Of a DNA stretch of 64,000 nucleotides, positions 54,749-63,869 are shown piece by piece (position 1 is the first letter of the stretch; each line of letters starts with the position of its first letter). The notes below the pieces were generated by a model. The model saw only the letters and a program-made list of their open reading frames with translations. It made no database searches and was not told where the DNA came from. Source of the stretch: Motiliproteus sediminis (lineage in GTDB: Bacteria; Pseudomonadota; Gammaproteobacteria; Pseudomonadales; Balneatricaceae); contig NZ_JAERQK010000002.1 in assembly GCF_017912535.1 (NCBI RefSeq), positions 432,401 through 496,400 of the forward strand. Direction: 5' to 3'. Position numbers and translations under genes: made by a program.

Positions 54749-55768
54749 TCAGCGCTCGGCCAGCACCAGCTTGCGCGCCAACTCCACGGTGCGGTTGGCG
54801 TAGCCCATCTCGTTGTCGTACCAGGCGTAGAGTTTCACCAGCGTGCCGTTGACCACCCGGGTAAAGGAGCCGTCCAGCACCCCGCTGCGGATATCGCTGC
54901 GGTAGTCGATCGAGACCAGCGGCCGCTCGTCGTAGCCGAAGATACCTGCCAGCGCCCCAGTGGCGGCCTGCTGAAACAGCCCGTTAACTTCGTCGATGCT
55001 GGTTTCACGCTGCAGTTCGAACTGGGCGTCAGTGATCGACGCGTTGGCTAGCGGCACCCGCACCGCATGGCCGTCGAGTCGCCCCCTGAGCTCGGGGTAG
55101 ATCTCCATGATCGCGGTGGCCGACCCGGTGGTAGTAGGAATCAGGCTCATGCCGCAGGCTCGTGCACGGCGCAGATCCTTGTGCGGCTGATCGAGAATGC
55201 TCTGGGTGTTGGTGATGTCATGAATGGTGGTGAAGGCACCGTGCTTGATGCCGATCGTTTCATGCAGCACTTTCACCATCGGCGCCAGGCAGTTGGTGGT
55301 ACAAGAGGCCGCCGTGACAATGGGATACCGGGCCGGATCGTAGAGCTGATCGTTCACCCCCATCACCAGGTTAAGCACCCCCGGCTCCTTGACCGGCGCG
55401 GTCACCACCACCCGCTTGACCCCCTGCTGAAGGTAGCCCTGCAGCTGCTCGCTGCGGCGAAAGCGGCCGCTGGCCTCGATCACCAGATCGCAGCCAGACC
55501 AGTCGGTGGCGGCGATGCTGCTGTTGGCGCTGAACGCCAGTCGCTTGCCCTCGATGATCAGCGCCTGATCATCGGCACCGGCCTCATGCTGCCAGCGCCC
55601 GTGCACCGAATCGAAGTTAAGCAGGTGGGCGAAGGTGGCCGCGTCACCACCGGGGTCGTTGACCTGCACGAACTCCAGCTCCGGCCAGCCCCAAGCCGCC
55701 CGCAGCGCCAGCCGCCCCATCCTTCCCAAGCCATTGATACCAACCCGCATGGTTTTCTCTGTACTCAT
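54749..55768 (-). CDS. ArsJ-associated glyceraldehyde-3-phosphate dehydrogenase
   Basis: A 339-residue type I GAPDH. The NAD fold starts [20 protein letters not shown], the active-site cysteine is in [17 protein letters not shown], and the C-terminal region ends [15 protein letters not shown]. Position between acr3 and arsJ marks it as the arsenic-dedicated copy that makes 1-arseno-3-phosphoglycerate from arsenate and glyceraldehyde 3-phosphate. The ribosome site AGGAG precedes the ATG. A separate glycolytic gap is expected elsewhere in the genome. Confidence 0.95.
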   Translation of the reverse strand: MSTEKTMRVGINGLGRMGRLALRAAWGWPELEFVQVNDPGGDAATFAHLLNFDSVHGRWQHEAGADDQALIIEGKRLAFSANSSIAATDWSGCDLVIEASGRFRRSEQLQGYLQQGVKRVVVTAPVKEPGVLNLVMGVNDQLYDPARYPIVTAASCTTNCLAPMVKVLHETIGIKHGAFTTIHDITNTQSILDQPHKDLRRARACGMSLIPTTTGSATAIMEIYPELRGRLDGHAVRVPLANASITDAQFELQRETSIDEVNGLFQQAATGALAGIFGYDERPLVSIDYRSDIRSGVLDGSFTRVVNGTLVKLYAWYDNEMGYANRTVELARKLVLAER

Positions 55769-55777
55769 CTAAAGCTC

Positions 55778-56851
55778 CTAACTCTCTACCGCGGGGCGAT
55801 GGCCCTCGGAAACATCAGCGCTGCTGTTTTCTGCTGCCGGAAACCAGTGCCGGGTGCGATTCACAAAGGCCACCAGCGACAGCATCACCGGCACTTCCAC
55901 CAACACCCCCACGACGGTCGCCAGCGCCGCACCGGAGTGCAGCCCGAACAGCGAAATCGCCACCGCCACCGCCAGCTCGAAAAAGTTGGAGGTACCGATC
56001 AAGCAGGCCGGCGCGGCGATGTTATGGGGCAAGCGCCAACGGCGCGCCCAGATATACGCCAGCGCGAATATGCCATAGGTCTGCAGCAGCAAGGGGATAG
56101 CGATCAGGCCAATGGTGTAGGGTTGGGTGAGAATGGTGTGGGCCTGAAAACCGAACAGCAGCACCACCGTGGCCAGCAAGCCGACCACCGACCAGGGCTT
56201 GAGCCGGGCGACAAAATCACCCACGGCAGTATCACCGCCACTACGCCGCAAGCGCCAGCGGGTCACCACCCCGGCGATCAGCGGCAACACCACGTACAGC
56301 ACGGTCGACAGCAACAGGGTCTGCCAGGGCACCGCGATCTCACTGATCCCCAGCAGCAGCGCGGCGATGGGAGCAAAGGCGAACACCATGATGAGGTCGT
56401 TCACCGACACCTGCACCAGGGTGTAGTTGGGATCACCCTTGGTCAGCTGGCTCCAGACAAACACCATCGCGGTACAGGGCGCCACACCCAGCAGAATCAT
56501 GCCGGCGATATACTCGCCGGCGCTTTGCGGATCCACCCAACCGGCGAACAGCACCCGAAAGAACAGCCACCCCAGCGCCGCCATGGTGAAGGGCTTGATC
56601 AGCCAGTTCACCGTCAGGGTCAGCAGCAGCCCCTTGGGGCGCTTGCCGACGCCACGCACGGCGGCGAAGTCGATCTGGATCATCATCGGGTAGATCATCA
56701 CCCAAATGAACAGCGCCACTACCAGATTGACGTGAGCCACCTCAACCCCGGCTACCCAGCCAAACAGTGCCGGAAAGGTATTACCCACCGATACTCCGAC
56801 GATAATGCAGAGCGCCACCCACAGCGATAACCAACGTTCAAACAGTCCCAT
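55778..56851 (-). CDS. acr3: ACR3-family arsenite efflux permease
   Basis: A 357-residue ten-helix carrier that exports As(III). The conserved cysteine lies in [13 protein letters not shown], the first helices read [18 protein letters not shown] and [18 protein letters not shown], and the late conserved segment is [15 protein letters not shown]. The start ATG 56851 has AGGAGAAT ahead; a longer open frame upstream runs out of frame through arsR. It lies 19 bp downstream of arsR in the arsR-acr3-gapdh-arsJ operon. No arsC or arsH is present here. Confidence 0.95.
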   Translation of the reverse strand: MGLFERWLSLWVALCIIVGVSVGNTFPALFGWVAGVEVAHVNLVVALFIWVMIYPMMIQIDFAAVRGVGKRPKGLLLTLTVNWLIKPFTMAALGWLFFRVLFAGWVDPQSAGEYIAGMILLGVAPCTAMVFVWSQLTKGDPNYTLVQVSVNDLIMVFAFAPIAALLLGISEIAVPWQTLLLSTVLYVVLPLIAGVVTRWRLRRSGGDTAVGDFVARLKPWSVVGLLATVVLLFGFQAHTILTQPYTIGLIAIPLLLQTYGIFALAYIWARRWRLPHNIAAPACLIGTSNFFELAVAVAISLFGLHSGAALATVVGVLVEVPVMLSLVAFVNRTRHWFPAAENSSADVSEGHRPAVES

Positions 56852-56870
56852 CGTTATTCTCCTGTTGTCC

Positions 56871-57218
56871 TTAACAGCAGGCAGCCTGGCGCTGGGGGCG
56901 ATCCCCCATACGCAACAGCCGCGCCCGATCATTGTCCAGCCATGCGGTTGCCGCCACCGCCGCATTACCGAGCATCGCTTCCGCCCAGGCGGGCAGGTGG
57001 CGATCGACGGCGTAAAAGATCCATTGCCCCTGACGACGATCACTAAGCACGCCGGCGCTGCGCAGCTGGGAGAGGTGCCGAGACACCTTGGGCTGCGACA
57101 GCTCCAGCGCGTGAACGATCTCGCACACGCAGAGCTCACCCTGGTCCTGCAACAGCAGCACGATGCGTAGCCGGGTTTCATCGGCCAGGGCTTTGAAGAA
57201 GGGCAAGGGGTCCAGCAT
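56871..57218 (-). CDS. arsR: ArsR-family arsenite-responsive repressor
   Basis: A 115-residue winged-helix repressor. The metal-sensing pair C30-V-C32 in [11 protein letters not shown] is followed by the recognition helix [16 protein letters not shown]; two more cysteines end the protein (QAACC). The CxC motif is the As(III)/Sb(III) site of the E. coli-type ArsR. The start ATG 57218 is chosen; TTG and GTG codons 13-15 bases upstream in frame are alternatives. It heads the arsenic operon and faces nikR across 161 bp that contain its probable operator. Confidence 0.93.
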   Translation of the reverse strand: MLDPLPFFKALADETRLRIVLLLQDQGELCVCEIVHALELSQPKVSRHLSQLRSAGVLSDRRQGQWIFYAVDRHLPAWAEAMLGNAAVAATAWLDNDRARLLRMGDRPQRQAACC

Positions 57219-57260
57219 CGCGGTCGTCACCAAGCAAGGTTGCGGTACGTGGCTAACAAT

Positions 57261-57280
57261 ATATACGCCAAAACGTATAT
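57261..57280. promoter_or_regulatory. ArsR operator
   Basis: ATATACG (57261-57267) and CGTATAT (57274-57280) form a perfect inverted repeat spaced by CCAAAA, 43 bp upstream of the arsR start. This is the size and style of ArsR-type operators overlapping the promoter. Confidence 0.75.
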
Positions 57281-57379
57281 GTCATGTGAATTTTAGCTGA
57301 CAGCCATGGACGTTGCATCCCGTAGCGAGTTCGAGGCAAGCTTGACGTCCGCAAACACCGTTACAAAGGCAGTCGCACC

Positions 57380-57853
57380 ATGGCGCTGGAACGTATCTCC
57401 GTCTCCCTCGATCAGGATCTGGTCGCCCAGTTTGAACAGTTTTTACAGGCCCGCGGCTACCGCAACCGCTCCGAGGCGATTCGCGACCTGATTCGCGACA
57501 AGCTGGAAGCAGAGCGCACCGATCAGGCCGCCGACGGGCATTGCATCGGCACCCTCAGTTACGTGTTCAATCACCATGAACGCGAACTGGCACGGCGGCT
57601 CACCAACGCCCACCATCATCACCACCACGTGGCGATATCGACCCTGCACGTGCACCTGGATCACGACAACTGTCTGGAGGCGGTGGTGGTCAAGGGGCCA
57701 ACCGGGCAGGTGCGCGAATTCGCCGACGGCATCATCGCCCAGGCGGGGGTGCGCCACGGCCACCTTAGCCTGATTCCGGTGGAGGTGGCGGACGAACGCC
57801 ACAGTCACGGGAACGCCGCCCCCGAGCACACTCATATCAAGCCGCAGACCTGA
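57380..57853 (+). CDS. nikR: Nickel-responsive regulator NikR
   Basis: A 157-residue ribbon-helix-helix repressor with a C-terminal ACT-like nickel domain. The RHH is at residues 1-45 (ERISVSLDQDLVAQFEQFL, NRSEAIRDLIRD). High-affinity Ni ligands correspond to H79, H90, H92 and C98 (TLHVHLDHDNC), the same spacing as in E. coli. A run of six histidines at 78-83 and a His-rich tail are extra. It stands first before the nickel transporter genes, which start 100 bp further on, and should repress them when nickel is sufficient. Confidence 0.95.
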   Translation: MALERISVSLDQDLVAQFEQFLQARGYRNRSEAIRDLIRDKLEAERTDQAADGHCIGTLSYVFNHHERELARRLTNAHHHHHHVAISTLHVHLDHDNCLEAVVVKGPTGQVREFADGIIAQAGVRHGHLSLIPVEVADERHSHGNAAPEHTHIKPQT

Positions 57854-57897
57854 GCAGGGTCCACTCTGCTGTCGCCTTATGCGTCAAACGACGCATG

Positions 57898-57923
57898 GTA
57901 TTACGATTTTTCAAATAGTATTA
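57898..57923. promoter_or_regulatory. Candidate NikR-controlled promoter of nikKMLQO
   Basis: Two GTATTA elements (57898-57903 and 57918-57923) occur twenty bases apart in an AT-rich stretch just upstream of nikK. NikR sites in E. coli are GTATGA-N16-TCATAC inverted repeats; here the halves are direct, so the match is partial. Confidence 0.35.
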
Positions 57924-57953
57924 TTGGCGCTCGTTTTTTAACCGGAGTCCGCC

Positions 57954-58715
57954 ATGCGCCCGCTGATCCGCCTGCTGCTGTGCTTGATGGCCACACCGAG
58001 CGCTCAGGCTCACTTTCAGGAACTAATCCCCTCCAGCGACGTGCTCTCTGCCAGAGACTCACGCCGGATCGAGCTGACGCTGACCTTCACCCATCCGATG
58101 GCCGGCGGCCCAGCGATGGCGATGGGCACGCCGCAGCGTTTTGGGGTGCTCGGCCCCCAGGGCGACCAGAATCTGCTCGACACCCTGCAACCGCAGATGG
58201 TGGATGGCCAGAACGCCTACCGCGCCAGCTACCCGGTCACCCGCCCCGGCAACTACCTGTTCTATCTCGAACCGGCCCCTTACTGGGAGCCGGGCGAGGG
58301 CAAGATGATCATTCACTACACCAAGGTGATCGTCGACGCCTATGACTACCAGCAGGGCTGGCAGCGAGATGCCGGTATGCCGGTGGAGATCGAGCCGCTG
58401 ACCCGCCCCTTCGGCCTCTGGAGCGGCAACCTGTTCCAGGGCATCGTCAAACAGCAGGGCCAACCGGTGCCCTTTGCCGAGGTGGAGGTGGAGTGGCGCA
58501 ACGACGGCTCGCTGACGCCCCCCAACGACAGCTACCTGACCCAGGTAATCCGCGCCGACGCCAACGGGGTGTTCAGTTACGTGATGCCGCGAGCCGGCTG
58601 GTGGGGCTTCGCCGCGCTGGTCGAGGCCGAACAACCCATGGTCAACCCCGCCGGCAAGCCGGTACCGGTGGAGCTGGGCGGTCTGATCTGGGTTTATACC
58701 CGGGATATGAGGTAA
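57954..58715 (+). CDS. nikK: NikK-like periplasmic nickel-transport component (DUF4198)
   Basis: A 253-residue exported protein with a signal peptide ending in PSAQA, so the mature chain starts with His-Phe-Gln (HFQELIPSSD). The body is the DUF4198 fold (LTLTFTHPMAGGPAMAMG; YRASYPVTRPGNYLFYLEP; VPFAEVEVEWRNDGS). Members occur with ECF-type nickel and cobalt transporters and probably hand metal to NikM. It is the first of five tightly packed genes and follows nikR by 100 bp. A single C-terminal anchor is not obvious. The N-terminal histidine is a plausible metal ligand. Confidence 0.85.
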   Translation: MRPLIRLLLCLMATPSAQAHFQELIPSSDVLSARDSRRIELTLTFTHPMAGGPAMAMGTPQRFGVLGPQGDQNLLDTLQPQMVDGQNAYRASYPVTRPGNYLFYLEPAPYWEPGEGKMIIHYTKVIVDAYDYQQGWQRDAGMPVEIEPLTRPFGLWSGNLFQGIVKQQGQPVPFAEVEVEWRNDGSLTPPNDSYLTQVIRADANGVFSYVMPRAGWWGFAALVEAEQPMVNPAGKPVPVELGGLIWVYTRDMR

Positions 58716-58721
58716 CCGCCG

Positions 58722-59333
58722 ATGGCGCATATTCCTGACGGCGTACTCTCCGCCCCGGTGCTGGTGGGCGGCGCGCTGGCCACCGCGCTGGCGGTCGGCT
58801 ACGCCACCCGAAAGCTCGACTACGAGCGGCTGCCCCAGGCGGCGGTGCTGGCGGCGGCGTTTTTTGTCGCTTCGCTGGTGACGGTGCCGGTGGGGCCCAG
58901 CAGCGTACACCTGCTGCTGAACGGGTTGATGGGGGTACTGCTGGGCTGGGCTGCGGTGCCGGCGGTGCTGGTGGCGCTGCTGATGCAGGCGGTATTTTTC
59001 GGCTACGGCGGGTTGCTGGTGCTTGGCGTCAACGCCTTCAACATCGCCCTGCCGGCGCTGCTCTGCGGCCTGCTGATAGCACCGCGGCTGAACCGGACTC
59101 AAGGCCGCAACACTTTTATCTGGGGTGCCATCGCCGGCGCCGCGGGCGTTGCTGTGACCGGACTACTGCTCTGTCTGTCACTGCTGCTCAGCAGCCCCGA
59201 CTACCTGCCCGCCGGCCAGGTCATTTTGTTCACTTACCTGCCACTGCTGCTGGTCGAAGCCTTTGTCACCGGCGCCACGCTACAGTTTATCCAGCGGGTG
59301 GCCCCCGAGCTGTTGAACCGGGGGCACCTATGA
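58722..59333 (+). CDS. nikM: ECF-type nickel transporter substrate-binding subunit NikM (CbiM family)
   Basis: A 203-residue membrane protein that captures Ni2+ (or Co2+). The family N-terminus is MAHIPDGVL; removal of Met would leave Ala-His, placing the histidine at position 2 as in canonical M-H-I-P-D-G proteins, where the amino group and His2 bind metal. H63 in GPSSVHLLLNG is the other conserved ligand. About six helices follow. It begins six bases after nikK and overlaps nikL by four. Nickel rather than cobalt is inferred from nikR. Confidence 0.92.
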   Translation: MAHIPDGVLSAPVLVGGALATALAVGYATRKLDYERLPQAAVLAAAFFVASLVTVPVGPSSVHLLLNGLMGVLLGWAAVPAVLVALLMQAVFFGYGGLLVLGVNAFNIALPALLCGLLIAPRLNRTQGRNTFIWGAIAGAAGVAVTGLLLCLSLLLSSPDYLPAGQVILFTYLPLLLVEAFVTGATLQFIQRVAPELLNRGHL

Positions 59334-59938
59334 ACCGCATCGCTCACCGCCGCTGGCGGCAACGGTTAACCACCGCGCTGCTGGGACTCGCGCTGATTAC
59401 CGCCAACGCCCAAGCTCACCTGTTGAAGGTGTTCGCCTACGCCGAAGGCCAGCAACTGCACGGCAACGCCTACTTTACCGGCGGCGACCCGGCCATCGGT
59501 GCCACCATCGAGATTCGCAGCGGCGACGACCGGCTCCTCACCAGTCTTAGCGCCGATACACAGGGAGAGTTCAGCGTTTCTCTCGTCAGTCTGGTTGATC
59601 CTGACAGCGATCTGACCGTCATCGCCGACAGCGGCGACGGCCATCGCGCAGAGTGGTTGATTGGCGCCAGCGAACTCGGCAGCGTGCTCGACGCCGAAAG
59701 CGTTGAACGCTCCGCCACCTATGCCAGTGCCAGTGCCACTGCCAGTACCGCCACCGATATCGAACTGCTGGCGCTGGTAGAGCGCGCCGTGGCCCGCCAG
59801 GTAGGACCATTGCGGCGGGAGCTGCAGGCCAGCCAACAACGCGCCCGGCTGGGCGATATCCTCGGCGGCATCGGTCTGATCTTCGGCCTGACCGGCACCC
59901 TGCTGTGGTGGCGCAGCCGCCGAACAACCCGCCCATGA
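59330..59938 (+). CDS. nikL: NikL-like auxiliary subunit of the nickel ECF transporter
   Basis: A 202-residue protein with a signal peptide ending in NAQA, so the mature chain begins His-Leu-Leu (HLLKVFAYAEG). An Ig-like carboxypeptidase-regulatory domain (GGDPAIGATIEIRSGDDRL) covers about residues 30-100, then a helical linker and a C-terminal TM helix (ILGGIGLIFGLTGTLLWW) with a basic end. NikL proteins replace NikN in several nickel ECF systems. ATGA overlaps link it to nikM and nikQ. Its exact role in metal loading is unknown. Confidence 0.85.
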   Translation: MNRIAHRRWRQRLTTALLGLALITANAQAHLLKVFAYAEGQQLHGNAYFTGGDPAIGATIEIRSGDDRLLTSLSADTQGEFSVSLVSLVDPDSDLTVIADSGDGHRAEWLIGASELGSVLDAESVERSATYASASATASTATDIELLALVERAVARQVGPLRRELQASQQRARLGDILGGIGLIFGLTGTLLWWRSRRTTRP

Positions 59939-60726
59939 ACTCGCTCCTCAGCCTCGGCAGCGAACGCCAGCCCACCTGGGCGCGCAAGCGCGATCCTCGC
60001 CTGCGCGTTGTAGCAGCGCTGTGGTTGGCCCTCGTCGCGGTGTCCCTGAGCCAACCTCTGGCTTTGGCCTCCTTACTGCTGCTGGTTCTGCTGCTGGCCG
60101 GCCTGCTGCGGCTACCTTGGTCGCTGCTATTTCAACGCTTACTGGCGTTTGAAGGTTTCATGCTGGTGCTGACACTGATGTTGCCGTTCAGCGTCGCCGG
60201 TGATCCACTGTTCCAGTTGGCCGGTTTCAGTGCCAGCGAACAGGGGGTAGAGCGGGCACTGGTGATTCTGCTGCGTGCCAATACGGTGGTGATCGGCATG
60301 CTGACGCTGCTGGGTACGCTGGAGCCCGAGCAACTGGGCCACGCCCTGGGGCGCCTGAAGCTGCCGGACAAACTGGTGCACTTGTTTTTGCTCAGCGTCC
60401 GCTACCTGTTCGTGCTGCTGGACGAGTACCGCCGTCTGCGCACCGCCATGCGCGCCCGCGCCTTCACCCCGCGCAGCGATCGCCACACCTGGCGCAGCTA
60501 TGGCTGGCTGGTAGGAATGCTGCTGGTCCGCAGCATGGAGCGCTCACAGCGGGTACTGGCGGCGATGAAATGCCGCGGTTTCCACGGCCGTCTCTACCTG
60601 CTCGACAATAATCGCTGGCAACTGACCGACAGCGGCCTGTTACTGCTGTTTATCCTGCTCGCTGCCGGCCCCTGGCTGTGGGAGTCGGGGATGCTGACCG
60701 CACTGCCCGGAGGGGCCATACCTTGA
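59935..60726 (+). CDS. nikQ: ECF transporter transmembrane T-component NikQ (CbiQ family)
   Basis: A 263-residue membrane scaffold that couples the ATPase to the substrate-binding subunit. The two coupling motifs are visible as RYLFVLLDEYRRLRTAMRAR and MERSQRVLAAMKCRGFHG (the Ala-Arg-Gly type signatures of T-components). The start ATG 59935 overlaps the nikL stop. It is followed by nikO with a stop/start overlap. There are four or five helices in the first half and one at the C-terminus. Confidence 0.92.
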   Translation: MNSLLSLGSERQPTWARKRDPRLRVVAALWLALVAVSLSQPLALASLLLLVLLLAGLLRLPWSLLFQRLLAFEGFMLVLTLMLPFSVAGDPLFQLAGFSASEQGVERALVILLRANTVVIGMLTLLGTLEPEQLGHALGRLKLPDKLVHLFLLSVRYLFVLLDEYRRLRTAMRARAFTPRSDRHTWRSYGWLVGMLLVRSMERSQRVLAAMKCRGFHGRLYLLDNNRWQLTDSGLLLLFILLAAGPWLWESGMLTALPGGAIP

Positions 60727-61538
60727 CTGAAGCCGTGACTGAAACCATGACCGAATCCATACCGCTGCTTGAGCTGCGGGAGATCGCCTTCCAGCGCGGT
60801 AACACCCCGGTGTTCAGCAACGTCAATCTGAGTCTGATGGCCGGCGACCGGCTGGCGCTGGTGGGCGGCAACGGCACCGGCAAGTCGACCCTGCTGGAGC
60901 TGATCGTAGGCCTGCATCGGCCCAGTGCCGGCAGCCTGCATGCCTTTGGCGAGCACCGCGTCAACGAAGCCGGCTTCCGCAGCCTGCGGGCAAGGGTCGG
61001 GCTGCTGTTCCAGGACTCCGACGACCAGTTGTTCTGCCCCACGGTAATCGAAGATGTCGCGTTCGGGCCGCTCAACCTCGGTCACCCTGACGCCGACGCG
61101 CGCCAGATCGCCCTCGATACGCTTGCCAGCCTGGGCCTGGACGCTTACGCCGAGCGCGTTACCCACCGCCTATCCGGCGGCGAGAAGCGACTGGTGGCAC
61201 TGGCCACAGTGCTGGCGATGTCGCCCGAGATCCTACTGCTGGACGAACCCACCAACGGCCTGGATCAAGAGGCGGAACAGCGCCTGATCGCTCACCTGCA
61301 GGCACTGCCGCAGACGATGATCCTGGTCACCCATGACCGCCGCCTGATTGAGCAACTGGCCAACCGCGCTGCACTGATGCAGGAGGGTACGCTGGTCGAT
61401 GCCGTGATTCACAGCCACCCGCACCAGCATACTCACGCTCATGTGCATATTCATCCGCGCGGAGAACACAGCCATCGCAGCCACAGTGATCCGGTGCCAC
61501 CGCACAGCGACCACCACCTGAACGATTCCGAAGCCTGA
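60723..61538 (+). CDS. nikO: ECF transporter ATPase NikO (CbiO family) with His-rich tail
   Basis: A 271-residue ABC ATPase. Walker A is GGNGTGKSTLLELI, the Q-loop is in LFQDSDDQLFCPTV, the signature is HRLSGGEKRLVALA and Walker [12 protein letters not shown]. The C-terminus carries about 18 histidines within 40 residues (HSHPHQHTHAHVHIHPRG and onward), likely to bind or buffer nickel. The start is TTG 60723, overlapping the nikQ stop, because GGAGG lies nine bases upstream; ATG 60747 is the alternative and lacks such a site. It is the last gene of the nickel operon. Confidence 0.92.
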   Translation: MTEAVTETMTESIPLLELREIAFQRGNTPVFSNVNLSLMAGDRLALVGGNGTGKSTLLELIVGLHRPSAGSLHAFGEHRVNEAGFRSLRARVGLLFQDSDDQLFCPTVIEDVAFGPLNLGHPDADARQIALDTLASLGLDAYAERVTHRLSGGEKRLVALATVLAMSPEILLLDEPTNGLDQEAEQRLIAHLQALPQTMILVTHDRRLIEQLANRAALMQEGTLVDAVIHSHPHQHTHAHVHIHPRGEHSHRSHSDPVPPHSDHHLNDSEA

Positions 61539-61598
61539 GCGGGCGGACGCGGCAAAGCCATCTAAACTAAGCAGAAACCCGCTCCTGATGGATCTGCG

Positions 61599-63821
61599 AT
61601 GACCCGGACACCCACTGCGCAGGGATGGCGCCATTACCTGCTTCTGCTGCTGTTAGCGCTGCCCCTTTACGCGTTCTCTGCGGCCCAGACTCCCGACGAT
61701 CTGGCGGCGATGACCGACAAGGAGGTGCGCCAGCAGTTACACCACATGCTGGCCGAACAGCAACAACCGCAATTAACCGCCACACCTTTCTCCTTTGATG
61801 CCGCGCGCAGCCAGCTGCGCCAGCAGATCGCCCGGCTGCGAGAGCACTGGCCGCAAGCAGACGAACGCCTGGCCGATATCGGCGCCCGAATCATCGACAG
61901 CAGCCGTTTTGACTCCGGCTTTACCCTGCTGCTCTATACCCTGTTTGCCGTCACCCTGGCCTACCTGATCGAACGCCTGCTCAGCATACCCATTCACCGC
62001 ATGGGGCAGCGCGCCCGCCACCAGCAGTTCGGCAGCTGGTTTGAAAGCCTGTGCGTCCAGTTGGTGGGTATCGGCATCGGCCTGATTCGGCTGGCCCTGT
62101 TTTATGTCGCCCTGTCGCTGCTATTCCTGAGCTCCGGCGAAGATCACGCCGCCGGAAACTATTTCAGCGTCATTATGAACACAGCGGTATTGATCCGGCT
62201 GGTGGCAATGATCTCGAGCTGGATTCTCGCCCCTTCAACAGACGCAAACAGCACCATCCGGCTTGTGCCGCTACCACCGCAACAGGCCCGTTCGCTGCAC
62301 CGCACTATTCTTGCCTTCGCCAGCGTTTACCTGCTTGGTCGTGCATTAGGGGCGTTGTTACGACAATCGACCTATCCCTCGGAACTGGTAACCGCGTATT
62401 CAGTAGTGGTGGGCACACTGCTGACGCTGGCCATACTGATGCTGATTTGGGCCCAGCGCCGGCCACTGGAACAACTGCTCAGCCGGGGACAAACACCCAC
62501 CACACCGGCAGGCAGTCTGCTGCAACAAAGCTGGCCCTGGCTGCTCTCCGCCTGGCTGCTGTTGCTCTGGACGCTCTGGAGCTTTCACCGCCTCGCCGGT
62601 AATGACACCCTGGCTGACAAAGTCGGCCTGAGCTGGTGGGTGACACTGCTATTCCCGCTGGCCGACCGGCTGCTGGCACGCCTGATCCACCAACTCACCG
62701 AGCTGCCCTGGTTCCAGTCCCGCAGCTTTGCCCAGCGTGGCCAGGCCATGCACACCGTGCTGCAAAGCGGAGTGCGCATCATCATGGTATCGGTGGCGCT
62801 GCTGTCACTGGCAGAAGCCTGGGGACTGGGGACAGTGGAGTTACTGCGCGAAGCCGGCGGCGAACGCTTGATGTCGGTGGTGGTGGACACACTGCTGATC
62901 CTGCTGCTGGCCTACTTTGCCTGGCAGCTGATCGTCTCCTGCATTGAACGCCATCTACCGGAGCCGCCGGAAGATAACGGTGAAGGCGCCAGCTTGGAAG
63001 GAGAAGGAGGCGGGGCCGGTGGCACGCGTACCGAAACGCTGTTGCCGTTGCTGCGCAGCATGCTACTGGCACTGCTGGTGATCACTACCCTGCTCAGCGT
63101 ACTCAGTGCCATCGGCATCGAGATCGGCCCGCTGATCGCCGGTGCAGGGGTAGTGGGTATCGCCATCGGTTTCGGCGCCCAGAAGCTGGTTCAGGATGTG
63201 ATCTCCGGGGTGTTCTTTCTGGTCGATGATGCCTTCCGCCGCGGCGAATATATCGAAACCGGTGACCTGCGCGGCACGGTAGAGAAGATCTCGCTGCGCT
63301 CGATGCAGCTGCGCCACCACCTTGGCGCGGTGCAAACGGTGCCCTACGGCAGCATCTCGACCATCAAGAATCTCAGCCGCGACTGGGTCACCATGAAGCT
63401 GGAGATCCGTCTGCCCTACGAAACCGACATCGAGAAGGTGCGCAAGATCGTCAAGAAGGTGGGGCAGAACCTGCAACAAGACCCGGAGCTGGGACCCAAC
63501 CTGCTGCTGCCACTGAAGTCCCAGGGGGTAGCGCGGGTGGAGGAGTCGGCGCTTATCGTGCGGATGAAGTTCACTGCCAAGCCGGGCGAACAGTGGGTAC
63601 TGCGGCGTGAAGCCTACCGCCAGGTGCGCGATGCATTGCAGGAGGCCGGCATCACCTTCGCCCATCCCGAGGTACGGATCCGCATGCCAGAGGGCGGTGC
63701 CGAAGCCGGGGAAGCCGGTGCCGCGGTCGACCCCGGCGCGGTGGAACAGGCGGTCGCCGGTCGGCTGCGCAGCCGCGCCAGGTCGCAAGCCGATACCAAA
63801 CCGCCAGAAGACACCCCCTGA
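61599..63821 (+). CDS. MscS-family mechanosensitive channel with large N-terminal region
   Basis: A 740-residue inner-membrane protein. A signal-like first helix and a short periplasmic region (to about residue 105) precede several membrane helices. The C-terminal MscS core begins near residue 480 with the pore helix segment AGAGVVGIAIGFGAQKLVQD, then the beta domain (RRGEYIETGDLRGTVEKISL, VPYGSISTIKNLSRDW). The length and helix number resemble YbdG/YjeP-type relatives rather than plain MscS (286 residues). It gates on membrane tension in osmotic downshock. It follows the nickel operon by 60 bp; no functional link is evident. The last 40 residues are low-complexity. Confidence 0.9.
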   Translation: MTRTPTAQGWRHYLLLLLLALPLYAFSAAQTPDDLAAMTDKEVRQQLHHMLAEQQQPQLTATPFSFDAARSQLRQQIARLREHWPQADERLADIGARIIDSSRFDSGFTLLLYTLFAVTLAYLIERLLSIPIHRMGQRARHQQFGSWFESLCVQLVGIGIGLIRLALFYVALSLLFLSSGEDHAAGNYFSVIMNTAVLIRLVAMISSWILAPSTDANSTIRLVPLPPQQARSLHRTILAFASVYLLGRALGALLRQSTYPSELVTAYSVVVGTLLTLAILMLIWAQRRPLEQLLSRGQTPTTPAGSLLQQSWPWLLSAWLLLLWTLWSFHRLAGNDTLADKVGLSWWVTLLFPLADRLLARLIHQLTELPWFQSRSFAQRGQAMHTVLQSGVRIIMVSVALLSLAEAWGLGTVELLREAGGERLMSVVVDTLLILLLAYFAWQLIVSCIERHLPEPPEDNGEGASLEGEGGGAGGTRTETLLPLLRSMLLALLVITTLLSVLSAIGIEIGPLIAGAGVVGIAIGFGAQKLVQDVISGVFFLVDDAFRRGEYIETGDLRGTVEKISLRSMQLRHHLGAVQTVPYGSISTIKNLSRDWVTMKLEIRLPYETDIEKVRKIVKKVGQNLQQDPELGPNLLLPLKSQGVARVEESALIVRMKFTAKPGEQWVLRREAYRQVRDALQEAGITFAHPEVRIRMPEGGAEAGEAGAAVDPGAVEQAVAGRLRSRARSQADTKPPEDTP

Positions 63822-63869
63822 CCATCGACCCAGCCCCTGAAGGTTTAGCGCTTGATGGTGATATGGCTG

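Noticed and set aside
55067..56830. A 587-residue plus-strand frame across gapdh and acr3
   Set aside because: Antisense to two well-defined arsenic genes; His/Gln/Arg-rich translation lacking any family features.
57840..57853. CRISPR or phage defence locus anywhere in the window
   Set aside because: No regularly spaced repeats, cas genes, restriction enzymes, toxin-antitoxin pairs or phage genes were found on either strand; the entry coordinates are only a placeholder for this window-wide negative.
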